Shown: positions 45,391 through 54,509, counted from the first letter of the stretch. The stretch: DNA of 64,000 bases from CBDDHT01 sp965228615 (GCA_965228615.1 CBDDHT010000004.1:2480001-2544000); one strand, 5' to 3'. The notes: generated by a model not told the origin, from the letters alone. Numbers and translations are program-made.

Positions 45391-45435
45391 GTGTCAGTCA
45401 GTGATGATGAGACACTTGGTCTGTTGTTCTAAATG

Positions 45436-46698
45436 CTAGTTCTGTCCGAGTTTCATGGTGTAGGTCAGACGTCCGCCAACGGTGTCCGAGTCCCCATTTG
45501 TCTCGTAGAACATGCTTCCGTTGAAGGTGCCGTTACGCTTTGCGATCGCGAGCCCACCTTCGACGTTGAAGAAGGTATCGTTGTCATCAAAGTCGATTTT
45601 CGTCTGGGTAAACGTGTTGCCCTGGATGGTCTGCGTCGGGATCACAAGCGTATTTTCATGATCAAACCGATGCTTCACACCTGTCTTGATATACGGCTTC
45701 TTAACGGCATCGCCCGAGATGATCTCTTTGAAGAAGGTCACGCTTGCGGAACCAGCAATCGTTTTGGATTCGCTTTCGCCGACCTGGAGCGTGCCGAGAG
45801 TGTGGGCATCCCCTTCATGGTATGAGTAGCTGTAGCCGGCCCGTACGTCCATCTTAAGCGCGTTGCCGCGAGGTCCGTCTTTCATTCCGCCAGCAGATTG
45901 ACGAAGCGTCTTTATGAAACCAACCGCGCTTCCGGAGACAAAGCCTCGTGAGTCGTAGCCAGTGTTTGCACCAAGAACATTGTTCGTGACATCGGTATGG
46001 CCGAAGTTTCCGCTAATGATGCTGAGATAGTACCATTTCTTCCACGCCATCAGTGAATAGCCACCGATCAGCAGTGAGTTGTTTCTTGCTTCACCAGCAC
46101 TGTTAAGATTGAGCGTGTTGGCGATGAATGGCGTTGCACCGAGCTCTGTCTTGATATTTTCGTACCCGACAAATGCGCCAACCTGCCAGAGTTTTGAGCT
46201 AACGGGACGGTCCTTCATGCCGCCACGTGCCATTCGGCCATTGGTGAGGTCGTAGCCGATCGAGGCCATCACCGTGAAATCATCGACATGATGCTCCGGC
46301 ATCTTGAATGTCGGATTGAAGCTCCCGGTCAAGCCGTCATGATCGGTAAATGCCAAGCGGCCCTGCGGATGCGAACTGAATACGAAGAACGGCCCGAGTG
46401 CACTGCCACCATTCAACAGCTGACCCTGCATCCCATCGACGGATCTTTGATGAGACTCACCGAGAGCTTGGGTTGAGACACTTGCCTGGCTCGGACCTGC
46501 GCAATTATCAGCCGATTCTGTTCTCTGGATCAGCAACAACGGATCGAGAAATGACTGATTCGTGCATGCGGACAACGCTTCTTCGGTGGTCTGGCTCGTA
46601 GCATGTGCCATGTCTGTCGAAGCAGCAAATCCGATCGCCGACAGCAGTGCACTTGCACAAACTGTATGAAGAATTCGCTTTTTGCTTGTTTCTCTCAT
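45436..46698 (-). CDS. Exported beta-barrel-like protein, paralogue B
   Basis: 420 residues from the ATG at 46698, which opens a signal peptide (KKRILHTVCASALLSAIGFA ... AHA). The domain plan is the same as paralogue A: the two-Cys segment (SACTNQS ... ADNCAG), ALGPF, HDGLTGSFNPTF, KLWQVGAFVGYE, GYSLMAWKKWYY, PYIKTGVKHRFDHENT and the C-terminal strand GGRLTYTMKLGQN. It is divergent from caspase B, as A is from caspase A. An exact CtrA box lies 206 bases upstream. A strong intrinsic terminator follows the gene. Probably outer-membrane; function unknown. Confidence 0.75.
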   Translation of the reverse strand: MRETSKKRILHTVCASALLSAIGFAASTDMAHATSQTTEEALSACTNQSFLDPLLLIQRTESADNCAGPSQASVSTQALGESHQRSVDGMQGQLLNGGSALGPFFVFSSHPQGRLAFTDHDGLTGSFNPTFKMPEHHVDDFTVMASIGYDLTNGRMARGGMKDRPVSSKLWQVGAFVGYENIKTELGATPFIANTLNLNSAGEARNNSLLIGGYSLMAWKKWYYLSIISGNFGHTDVTNNVLGANTGYDSRGFVSGSAVGFIKTLRQSAGGMKDGPRGNALKMDVRAGYSYSYHEGDAHTLGTLQVGESESKTIAGSASVTFFKEIISGDAVKKPYIKTGVKHRFDHENTLVIPTQTIQGNTFTQTKIDFDDNDTFFNVEGGLAIAKRNGTFNGSMFYETNGDSDTVGGRLTYTMKLGQN

Positions 46699-47249
46699 CT
46701 CAACCAAGTCCCCCAAACGCTCTGTCCTAAATTTCATGTCAAAGCGCTTGTCTTCTTCTGTTTGCGCCCAATTTTTCAAATTTGTCTTATTGAATGGCAC
46801 CTTTGCGCCGGAACCCGCCATAGTCGAGTCGAATCTGTGGTCTGATGGTTGAAACGCCGCACAGTGTTGCACAATCACCACAGGCGTTGATGGCTCGCGT
46901 TCCGTTAACCTTCTATTAACGCTATCTTTTCTGCGCCCCACCCCGGGTGAAACTTATTCACAATGCGTCAACACTTCATACGTGTGTTTACCGCTCGTAC
47001 TCAACTAACCAACGGAATCGCCCCGTGAATTCTGGACTCGATTCGTGCTTTGCGCGTGAGATCGGCATGCGATCATTGATACGGCTATTGTCCCACAAAC
47101 CGTCGGCTGCCGTTGTTCGGCTTGGGCCTGCGCAAATGCAACAGCTGACTTAAGCATTCAGCGACATTCATGCCACATTCATTTTACTTTCCGTACTCTG
47201 ACTCTTAAGATGCGGTTGGGCCACCGTAAGGGGACAAGGGAGAATCAAG
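46699..47249. other. 551-base divergent promoter region of pair B
   Basis: It lies between barrel B and caspase B. A CtrA-type box is at 46905-46919. A 68-codon ORF at 46947-47153 has no good start context or recognisable protein and is not called. The stretch looks less G+C-rich than its surroundings by eye. Confidence 0.65.
46905..46919. promoter_or_regulatory. CtrA-type binding site
   Basis: TTAACCTTCTATTAA matches the full TTAA-N7-TTAA consensus of the cell-cycle regulator CtrA. It lies between the divergent barrel B (206 bases from its start) and caspase B (330 bases from its start). By rough arithmetic, with A and T each near 21 percent, about 0.2-0.3 exact matches are expected by chance in 64 kb, so position matters more than the match alone. 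Confidence 0.6.
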
Positions 47250-48884
47250 ATGACCCACTGGGCATGGGGCATTGGCATTGCAATCTCGATCGGACTGTTG
47301 TCATCGACATCCGCTCTTGCTGAAAAACGCGTCGCATTGGTTGTCGGCAATTCCAACTACGAGCAAGCGACACCACTTCCAAATCCGAAAAACGACGCCA
47401 AGCTTATCAGGACATCCCTTGAGAGGCTTGGATTCGACGTTGTCTCCGGTGTCGATCTGGGTTTCCGGGCATTCGGGAAAACGCTCAAGAAATTCAAGTC
47501 AAAACTCGTCGGAGCCGATGTGGCCCTGTTTTTCTATGCGGGTCACGGCTTGCAGGTTAAGGGGCGGAATTTTCTCATCCCTGTTGACGCACAGCTCGAG
47601 GACGAACTGGATCTCAGCTACCAGGCTGTCGACTTAACGGGTGTGCTTAAGCAAATGGAGAGGCTGGCTGGCACGAAACTCGTGTTCCTGGACGCCTGCC
47701 GTGACAATCCGCTGGCCCGCTCCCTTCATAGAAGCATGGGCCTATCACGCTCATCCGCCTCTGCAGCACGTGGACTTGCGCGCGTGAAGACCGCGTCCGG
47801 AACGTTGATCGCGTTCGCCACCGAACCCGGCGATGTTGCACTCGATGGCGATGGCACGAATAGCCCGTTTACGACCGCACTGGTCAAGCATATCGAAACA
47901 CCAAACCTTGACGTGGCGCGAATGATGCGGCGCGTTCGCAAGGAAGTGATCAAGGTTACTGCAAATCGCCAAACGCCATGGACGAGCAGCTCCATGACGG
48001 ATGACTTCTATTTTAATCGCAAGGTCGTGGTGGAGCCCGAGGGTACGGCAAGGCTGATACCCGACGACTCGGCGCTGGAGCTTGCGACATGGGATGCCGT
48101 CAAGAACAGCGAGAGCATTGAACTTTACGAGATGTTTCTCTCGTCTCATCCGAATGGGCACTTCGCTGTCATCGCAAAAGCGAAGATAAGGCAATTAAAG
48201 AACAAGAAACGCGCAATCGCGGTTGAGCAGTCGAAAGCGAAGGCAGCCTCCGAGGCCAGGCTTGCGGAAAAGGCATTGCTGGAAAAAGAGCTGGCGAGGC
48301 TCCGACTGGCTGAGCAACGCAGCCGCGAGGAATTGGCTGCAGCAAAGGCGAAGAGCGCCAAGAACGAGATCAAGGTCGCGAGTTTGCCAACGGCAACGCG
48401 CCCGGATGTGCCGCCAGTTGTAGAGGAACTGTCGAAAGGTGATCTGGCGAAGGGATTGCAGAAGGCGCTGCGAGCTGCCGGATGCTATGCAATGGCCATT
48501 GATGGTGACTGGGGCAACGGCTCCAAGCGCGCCATGACTGCCTTCAATCGCTACGCAAAGCTCTCTCTTTCGGCCGAGGCTCCAGAGTCCAAGTCGGTGA
48601 TTGACAGCGTTCACGCTCACCTGCGCGAACGTGGCGGAGACCGCGTTTGCCCGCTGACATGCGGACGTGGCACCGTCAAGAAAGGCGATAGTTGCGTTGC
48701 CGTGCACCGACCACCCTCGACAAGGAAAAAGCCACCCTCGACGAGGAAAAAGTCGTCGTCCAAGCGCCGGACCGCAAAGCGGCCAACATCGAGGAAAAAA
48801 GCACCGACGCAACGACGCTCTGCGCCACCGCCTAGCCGTGGCCCGATTTCAATCGGCGTTGGGGCCGGCGGGATTTCTTTCTAG
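47250..48884 (+). CDS. Exported caspase-fold (C14) protein with peptidoglycan-binding-like region, B
   Basis: 544 residues with a signal peptide (cleavage near ALA-EKRVAL, residue 24) and GGGAG before the ATG. The caspase-like domain covers 26-255, with His99 (FYAGHGLQ) and Cys150 (LDACRDNP). A Lys/Glu/Ala-rich coiled coil at about 315-375 is longer than in paralogue A. It is followed by the motif ALRAAGCYAMAIDGDWGNGS (about 406-425), CPLTCGRG...SC, a Lys/Arg/Ser/Pro-rich stretch and the tail ISIGVGAGGISF. Catalytic residues are kept in both copies, which argues for two active proteases or peptidase-like sensors in the periplasm. Confidence 0.85.
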   Translation: MTHWAWGIGIAISIGLLSSTSALAEKRVALVVGNSNYEQATPLPNPKNDAKLIRTSLERLGFDVVSGVDLGFRAFGKTLKKFKSKLVGADVALFFYAGHGLQVKGRNFLIPVDAQLEDELDLSYQAVDLTGVLKQMERLAGTKLVFLDACRDNPLARSLHRSMGLSRSSASAARGLARVKTASGTLIAFATEPGDVALDGDGTNSPFTTALVKHIETPNLDVARMMRRVRKEVIKVTANRQTPWTSSSMTDDFYFNRKVVVEPEGTARLIPDDSALELATWDAVKNSESIELYEMFLSSHPNGHFAVIAKAKIRQLKNKKRAIAVEQSKAKAASEARLAEKALLEKELARLRLAEQRSREELAAAKAKSAKNEIKVASLPTATRPDVPPVVEELSKGDLAKGLQKALRAAGCYAMAIDGDWGNGSKRAMTAFNRYAKLSLSAEAPESKSVIDSVHAHLRERGGDRVCPLTCGRGTVKKGDSCVAVHRPPSTRKKPPSTRKKSSSKRRTAKRPTSRKKAPTQRRSAPPPSRGPISIGVGAGGISF

Positions 48885-48951
48885 AAGGGCGACCACCTGT
48901 ACGAGTCTTAGGACAGAGAATAGGACGAGATTGATGCCCCGCCAGGGGACA

Positions 48952-49755
48952 TCAATAGCCTGGCAATACTAGGACTTGTGGCTTTTTGGGAAGCTGGGCC
49001 TGGGAGAGCACGACCGATGCTGTCTCGCTGACGCGGATATCGTAATCAGCCCTTAGCTTGTCGAGAAAGATACCGAGCGTACCAGAGTCGAAATAGTGCA
49101 TCGGCACGACCAGCCGCGGTTGCAAGGATTTGACCACCTTTGCCATTCCCGCGTGATCCATGGTCCACACACCGTCTGCAGGGACAAGCACCACGTCGAG
49201 CTGTCCGATTTGACCAAGTTGCTGCGGTGTCAATTCGTGCTGCAGATGGCCGAGATGGCCGATGCAAAGACCGGCGGCTTCAATGATAAAAATGGAATTG
49301 CCGAAAGCCTCGGTCTCGGTCGAGTCCCAAACACGAATATTCGTGGGTACCGACCGAATATAGGCACCGCCGACCTCCAGATTATGCTCGGCATGCCCGC
49401 CATCCGGGTTCCAGCCTCGCAGCACATGCTTGATCTTTGGATCGGTATAGTCGGTGTAGTGGGTCTCGTGCGCATGGTTCATCGTGACGACATCGGGAAT
49501 GACACCGCGGCCGGCATACCCGGCATAGTCGGTGGCAATACGCAGCCCACTGGCGGTTTCAATGAGAAATGTCGAGTGACCGATAAATGTCAGCCGCAGT
49601 TCGCTGTCAGAAAGTGCCGCTTGCCGATAGGCAACCGGTACGACGCCGGGCGCCGCTTGTGCGACAGCGAGACAACGACTGGTTACAGGAGCGGCGTCAA
49701 CAACATGGACGCTCAGACAAAGGAAGACCACGGAAACAATCGCGCAGGCTCGCAT
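48952..49755 (-). CDS. Exported metallo-beta-lactamase-fold hydrolase, UlaG-like
   Basis: 267 residues with a signal peptide (MRACAIVSVVFLCLSVHVVDA). The fold shows RLTFIGHSTFLIE, a metal motif NHAHETH (His94, His96, His99), IGHLGHL and VPMHYFD. In the common motif HxHxDH the Asp binds the second metal; here that position is Thr98, so at most the first metal site is complete. Substrate unknown. It follows caspase B convergently and lies after the DUF1223 gene on the same strand. Confidence 0.8.
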   Translation of the reverse strand: MRACAIVSVVFLCLSVHVVDAAPVTSRCLAVAQAAPGVVPVAYRQAALSDSELRLTFIGHSTFLIETASGLRIATDYAGYAGRGVIPDVVTMNHAHETHYTDYTDPKIKHVLRGWNPDGGHAEHNLEVGGAYIRSVPTNIRVWDSTETEAFGNSIFIIEAAGLCIGHLGHLQHELTPQQLGQIGQLDVVLVPADGVWTMDHAGMAKVVKSLQPRLVVPMHYFDSGTLGIFLDKLRADYDIRVSETASVVLSQAQLPKKPQVLVLPGY

Positions 49756-49832
49756 GGCTCATCTCTCAGATGTCGCGTTTCGATCTCGCTCCTCCAGATC
49801 ATAGAGCGATCGTCACGCAGTCGCCAAGTTCA

Positions 49833-50591
49833 TCACCAGTCTTTGATCTCTGCTGCCGCAAGGATCGGCCCGGAGTTCTCAGCTTGCAGAAGCACCGTGC
49901 AGCCGTCAGCGCCGCGTTTCATAAGATGGTTCTTGGGGAGTTTGAGAGACATCGATTCTCCTTCCCACTTACCGACGGGTGTCAGTTCTCGAACCACATT
50001 ATAATAAGCAATCGTGCGTCCCCGGTTTTCGCCGCGCTTGATCTTCACAGTGACTTTTTTTGTAACCAATGCCAGCCAGATGGTGCCTTTGCGGATCTTT
50101 GCGCCTTGGGGCGCGGCACCGGTGCTGATGATCAGCGCATCATCCTTCGCCGTCATCGAGAGCGAAATGCGGTTATCCGCAATCTTCTTTTGAGACACGC
50201 GTATAGCGCGCTCCACCGATGACTGAACACTGCCTACCGCATGTTTTAAGCCATCGATGACCATCTGCGGTGTGTAGACCTGACCGTCACCACGAGCTAT
50301 CGCATACGACCGCTGGCGGTTCGAATAGATCGGATTGGCAAGTGTATCCTTCCAGCCTAGATAGTCCCAATAGTCCACGGGAAGCGTCAGTGCCACAACA
50401 TCGCCGCGCGACGCGTAACGGCCCAGGAGTTTGTCGGCCGGCGGACAGGAGCTGCATCCTTGGCTGGTATAGAGTTCCAGCACGGGCTTGGTTGACGATT
50501 TCACCGTCCGGTCTTCTGCATTAGCCGCCGTTATTGCGGTTGTCGTCACCAGAGCGAGAACAATACCTAAGACTGCAAATTTGCTCGTCAT
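49833..50591 (-). CDS. DUF1223 thioredoxin-like secreted protein
   Basis: 252 residues from the ATG at 50591, which starts a signal peptide (FAVLGIVLALVTTTAITAA). The mature N-terminus VLELYTSQGCSSCPPADKLL is the DUF1223 signature, a thioredoxin-like fold with a CSSC pair. VYTPQMVIDG holds the cis-Pro region. A redox role in the periplasm is likely, but the substrate is not known. The gene follows acnA on the same strand, as in rhizobia. A nine-base homopolymer lies 50 bases before the start. Confidence 0.85.
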   Translation of the reverse strand: MTSKFAVLGIVLALVTTTAITAANAEDRTVKSSTKPVLELYTSQGCSSCPPADKLLGRYASRGDVVALTLPVDYWDYLGWKDTLANPIYSNRQRSYAIARGDGQVYTPQMVIDGLKHAVGSVQSSVERAIRVSQKKIADNRISLSMTAKDDALIISTGAAPQGAKIRKGTIWLALVTKKVTVKIKRGENRGRTIAYYNVVRELTPVGKWEGESMSLKLPKNHLMKRGADGCTVLLQAENSGPILAAAEIKDW

Positions 50592-50640
50592 TTCAGATTT
50601 GGATCCAACGTTGTCCATGCCAAAGGTCGCGCTGAGATGT

Positions 50641-50649
50641 CCCCCCCCC
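50641..50649. repeat. Nine-base C/G homopolymer upstream of the DUF1223 gene
   Basis: Nine C on the plus strand (G on the coding strand) lie 50-58 bases upstream of the DUF1223 ATG. Homopolymers of this length can slip and alter promoter spacing, but nothing else here shows that this one does. Confidence 0.5.
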
Positions 50650-50791
50650 TCAGCAAATGAGATTCCAGTATCCCGATTTGGACCCTCAATTGCCAGTCAC
50701 GACTGAGTGAGAGATTGCCGGAAAACCGTGATATTGAGCAAATCGTTTCTTGGATAGCGCCAGCCTCCTTCAGGCGCTGCCTCGACCAACG

Positions 50792-50832
50792 AAAACACAC
50801 CCCTCCCGGATATTTCGTCAGGGAGGGGTGTG
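50792..50832 (-). terminator. Intrinsic terminator of acnA
   Basis: CACACCCCTCCC (50796-50807) and GGGAGGGGTGTG (50821-50832) form a 12-bp stem with a 13-base loop. The minus strand then reads TTTT (50792-50795). It begins 41 bases after the acnA stop. Confidence 0.88.
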
Positions 50833-50873
50833 AATGTTCGCAAACGAAGGCTGTCTACAGATTGACTCGGTCT

Positions 50874-53573
50874 CTAGGCGGCTTCGGCGAGATTCCTGAG
50901 CACATACTGCAAAATTCCACCGTGCTCGTAATATTCCAGCTCATCGTCCGTATCGATGCGTGAGACCAGCTCTACCTCGCGCATCGCACCGTCGGCATAA
51001 GTGATAGAGGCCATAACGTTCTGTCTCGGATTCAGTGAATCAAGCCCCTCGATCGTAACGACCTCATCGCCCTGAATGCCGAGAGACTGCCATGAATCTC
51101 CTTCACCGAATTGGAGCGGCAGGACGCCCATGCCGACCAGGTTCGACCGATGAATGCGTTCAAAAGACTGTGCAACAACGGCCCGAACGCCAAGAAGTCG
51201 CGTGCCCTTGGCGGCCCAATCGCGGCTCGAACCTGTGCCGTATTCCTTGCCGGCGAAAACGACCAACGGGACGCCCTCGCTGCGATACCGCATGGCGGCG
51301 TCATAAATCGACATACGTTCACCGGAAGGGTGATGCACGGTCGTTCCGCCTTCGGTCCCGACAACCATCTGGTTCTTGATGCGAATATTGGCGAACGTGC
51401 CGCGCATCATGATCTGGTGGTTGCCGCGCCGCGATCCATAGGAGTTGAACTCGCGTGGCCCGACCTGGTGTTCGACCAAATAGTTGCCGGCCGGGCCGTC
51501 CTTGGCGATGGCACCGGCAGGCGAGATATGGTCGGTCGTGATCGAATCGAGGAACAACCCAAGCACACGGGCATTCTTGACGTCTGTAATCGGTTCCGGC
51601 TCGCGGCCCATATCCTCGAAATAGGGAGGGTTCTGCACATAGGTGGAGCCCATGGACCAGCCATAGGTAATACCGCCACCGGACGCGATCTTCTGCCACT
51701 GCTCATCGCCCTTGAACACATCGGCATAGCGCTTCGCGAACATATCAGCCGTAACGCATGAGCGCACGAGATCGGCGATCTCGAGCGAGGTGGGCCAGAT
51801 ATCTTTGAGATATACGGCATTCCCGTCGGCATCCTCGCCGAGAGGCTCAGTTGTGAGATCGATATTCAGACTGCCGGCCAGGGCATAGGCAACCACGAGC
51901 GGAGGCGAAGCCAGATAGTTCGCCTTGACGTCCGGATTGACCCGGCCTTCGAAGTTCCGATTGCCTGACAGGACCGAGCACGCCACGAGATCCTGCTCTG
52001 CGATGGCATCGGAAATCTCTTCCGGCAATGGGCCCGAATTGCCGATACAGGTTGTGCAGCCATAGCCCACAAGGTCGAAACCAAGGGCATCGAGATCGTT
52101 CTGCAGGCCGGCTGCCGTCAGATAGTCGGTCACAACCTGACTGCCAGGCGCCAGCGATGTTTTGACCCAGGGCTTGACCTTGAGCCCACGCTGAACGGCG
52201 TTGCGCGCCACCAGCCCGGCAGCAATCAGTACCGACGGGTTTGATGTATTCGTGCATGACGTAATTGCGGCAATGACGACATCGCCATGGCCGAGATCAT
52301 GATCGCGTCCCGCCACCGGCACACGCTTCTCTGCCTCGCCGGGTTTCTGGAATTCCGATCCCATCACCGACGAGAATGACGTTGCAGCCGATTTCAGTGC
52401 CACCCTGTCCTGAGGACGTTTCGGCCCGGCGATGGAAGGCTCGACCTCGGAAAGCTCAAGAGCGAGTGAATCGGTAAACTGAGGTTCGGCCGTATCGCTG
52501 TCGCGCCACATGCCCTGGGCCTTTGCATAGGCTTCCACCAGGGCAACCCGGTCGCCCGACCGGCCGGTCGCCTTCAGATAGTGAATTGTTTCGGCATCGA
52601 CCGGGAAAAACCCGCATGTTGCGCCATATTCGGGCGCCATATTGGAGATCGTCGCCTGATCTTCGAGCGACAGATGATCGAGCCCGGGACCATAAAACTC
52701 GACGAACTTGCCGACGACGCCCTTTGCCCGCAGCATCTCTGTTACAGTCAGAACCAGGTCTGTTGCCGTCATGCCCTCATTGAGCTTGCCCGAGAGTTTG
52801 AAGCCGATGACTTCGGGAATGAGCATCGAGATCGGCTGACCAAGCATTGCCGCCTCGGCCTCAATGCCGCCCACACCCCAACCGAGTACCGAGAGACCGT
52901 TGACCATCGTCGTGTGACTATCGGTTCCGACAAGCGAATCGGGATAGGCAACGATCTCGTCCCCGACCTGTTTCGTCCAAATGGTCTGCGACAGATATTC
53001 CAGATTGACCTGATGGCAGATCCCCGTTCCGGGCGGCACCACGCGGAAATTGTCGAAGGCTTTGGCGCCCCAGCTCAGGAACTGATAGCGCTCCTGGTTC
53101 CGCTCATATTCCCGGTCCACATTGCGCTTGAATGAGTCGCCGGTTCCAAAATGGTCGACCATGACCGAGTGATCGATCACCAGATCCACAGGGACCAATG
53201 GATTGATCTTGCCCGGATCACCGCCCATGGACGCCATGGCGTCGCGCATGGCCGCGAGATCGACCACCGCAGGAACACCTGTAAAATCCTGCATCAGCAC
53301 ACGGGCCGGACGGAAGGCGATTTCCTGGCTCGAGCGCCGCTGCTGCAGCCAGGTCGACATGGCTTTGATATCATCGGCGGTCACAGAGCGGCCATCTTCG
53401 TGACGAAGCAGGTTTTCCAACAAGACCTTGAGTGAAAACGGTAGCGTCGAGATGCCGGTCAAACCGTTCTTTTCCGCCTCGACGAGACTGAAATAGGTGT
53501 AGGTCTGCCCCTCGACATCAAGGGTTCGACGGGCATTGAAACTATCCAGGGATTGCGTGTTTTGTGGCGACAT
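50874..53573 (-). CDS. acnA: Aconitate hydratase A
   Basis: An 899-residue AcnA/IRP1-type aconitase of the TCA cycle. The cluster-ligand cysteines are in ITSCTNTSNP and GYGCTTCIGNSG, and SRDWAAKGT and GTDSHTTMVNG are active-site loops. The ATG at 53573 has GGAG 6 bases upstream and gives the family N-terminus; the ORF extends 105 codons further without family similarity. A strong terminator follows. It is divergent from the ccm operon. Confidence 0.97.
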   Translation of the reverse strand: MSPQNTQSLDSFNARRTLDVEGQTYTYFSLVEAEKNGLTGISTLPFSLKVLLENLLRHEDGRSVTADDIKAMSTWLQQRRSSQEIAFRPARVLMQDFTGVPAVVDLAAMRDAMASMGGDPGKINPLVPVDLVIDHSVMVDHFGTGDSFKRNVDREYERNQERYQFLSWGAKAFDNFRVVPPGTGICHQVNLEYLSQTIWTKQVGDEIVAYPDSLVGTDSHTTMVNGLSVLGWGVGGIEAEAAMLGQPISMLIPEVIGFKLSGKLNEGMTATDLVLTVTEMLRAKGVVGKFVEFYGPGLDHLSLEDQATISNMAPEYGATCGFFPVDAETIHYLKATGRSGDRVALVEAYAKAQGMWRDSDTAEPQFTDSLALELSEVEPSIAGPKRPQDRVALKSAATSFSSVMGSEFQKPGEAEKRVPVAGRDHDLGHGDVVIAAITSCTNTSNPSVLIAAGLVARNAVQRGLKVKPWVKTSLAPGSQVVTDYLTAAGLQNDLDALGFDLVGYGCTTCIGNSGPLPEEISDAIAEQDLVACSVLSGNRNFEGRVNPDVKANYLASPPLVVAYALAGSLNIDLTTEPLGEDADGNAVYLKDIWPTSLEIADLVRSCVTADMFAKRYADVFKGDEQWQKIASGGGITYGWSMGSTYVQNPPYFEDMGREPEPITDVKNARVLGLFLDSITTDHISPAGAIAKDGPAGNYLVEHQVGPREFNSYGSRRGNHQIMMRGTFANIRIKNQMVVGTEGGTTVHHPSGERMSIYDAAMRYRSEGVPLVVFAGKEYGTGSSRDWAAKGTRLLGVRAVVAQSFERIHRSNLVGMGVLPLQFGEGDSWQSLGIQGDEVVTIEGLDSLNPRQNVMASITYADGAMREVELVSRIDTDDELEYYEHGGILQYVLRNLAEAA

Positions 53574-53891
53574 GGGTTCTCCTCGCGCTATCGATGTGCC
53601 GCGCCGCCGGTGTGCCGACGGAGGGAGAGAGGCCGAGGAGATGGCGAGGTCGCAAGCGGCGCCCCACTGTGAAGTGCATCGGGACTGCCCTGATGCGCCA
53701 TTCGGCCAACCCGTTTTTGCGCTGGCGTCACATGGGCAATGCCTCATATAACCAGGACCCGCCGTGGTGCCAAGGCCAATGATCGAATTGTGACCGTCCC
53801 GATGAAGCGTAAATGTCAAGGCAATAGCGCGCGGCTTTGATTTATAGCTGGTCTTTGCCATCCGGTGCCGGATGGCGGTTATCACCATTGA
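53574..53891. other. 318-base divergent region between acnA and ccmA
   Basis: No gene is supported on either strand; short ORFs here are the leader of the acnA frame or its complement. It must hold the acnA and ccmA promoters. I see no clear operator. Confidence 0.65.
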
Positions 53892-54509
53892 ATGGGATTC
53901 ATGCAGCTAATCGCCAAAGATCTTGCTTGCACGCGGGGCGGTCGGACAGTGTTCCAAGGTCTGTCGCTTGCGATAGATGCGGGAACCGGACTTCTCCTGC
54001 GCGGCCCCAACGGTGCCGGTAAGACCAGCCTCTTGCGGACATTGGCAGGCCTCATTCCCCATTCCGAAGGCAGCATCGTTCTGGAAGGCGGCCTGCCCGA
54101 AGCAACCGTGTCGGAACAATGCCACTTTGTCGGGCATCTCAACGGGATCAAACGAGCGCTGACGGTCTCTGAAAACCTGGATTTCTGGTGCCAGTATCTG
54201 GGTGGCGACGACATCAAAGACAGCCTGACACGCCTGCATCTGGCCGATCTGGCGGACATTCCAGCCGGGTTCCTCTCGGCGGGTCAGAGCCGCCGCCTCG
54301 GCCTGGCCCGTCTTGTCGTTGCCCGCCGCACGATATGGTTGCTGGATGAGCCGTCCGTATCGCTGGACGATGCATCCCGCGCGATCCTGTCCCAGATCAT
54401 GAAGGATCACCTGACGAACGGCGGCATCATTGCTGCGGCCACCCATGCCGATCTTGGTCTGGAGTTTGACCAAACCCTGATACTCGGCCAGGGACCGGCA
54501 ACGCCATGA
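53892..54509 (+). CDS. ccmA: CcmA, haem exporter ATPase for cytochrome c maturation
   Basis: A 205-residue ABC ATPase. Walker A RGPNGAGKTS is near 37-46, the signature LSAGQSRRLGLARL near 131 and Walker B WLLDEPSVSLD near 155. CcmA with CcmB releases haem-loaded CcmE. The start may be the ATG at 53892 or at 53901 (MQLIAKD). Its stop overlaps the ccmB start as ATGA. The operon is ccmABCDG; no ccmE, ccmF or ccmH is present nearby. Confidence 0.94.
   Translation: MGFMQLIAKDLACTRGGRTVFQGLSLAIDAGTGLLLRGPNGAGKTSLLRTLAGLIPHSEGSIVLEGGLPEATVSEQCHFVGHLNGIKRALTVSENLDFWCQYLGGDDIKDSLTRLHLADLADIPAGFLSAGQSRRLGLARLVVARRTIWLLDEPSVSLDDASRAILSQIMKDHLTNGGIIAAATHADLGLEFDQTLILGQGPATP

Noticed and set aside
46947..47153. 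68-codon ORF in the promoter region of pair B
   Set aside because: Poor start context, no signal peptide or similarity; it lies just after the CtrA box and is better read as regulatory DNA.
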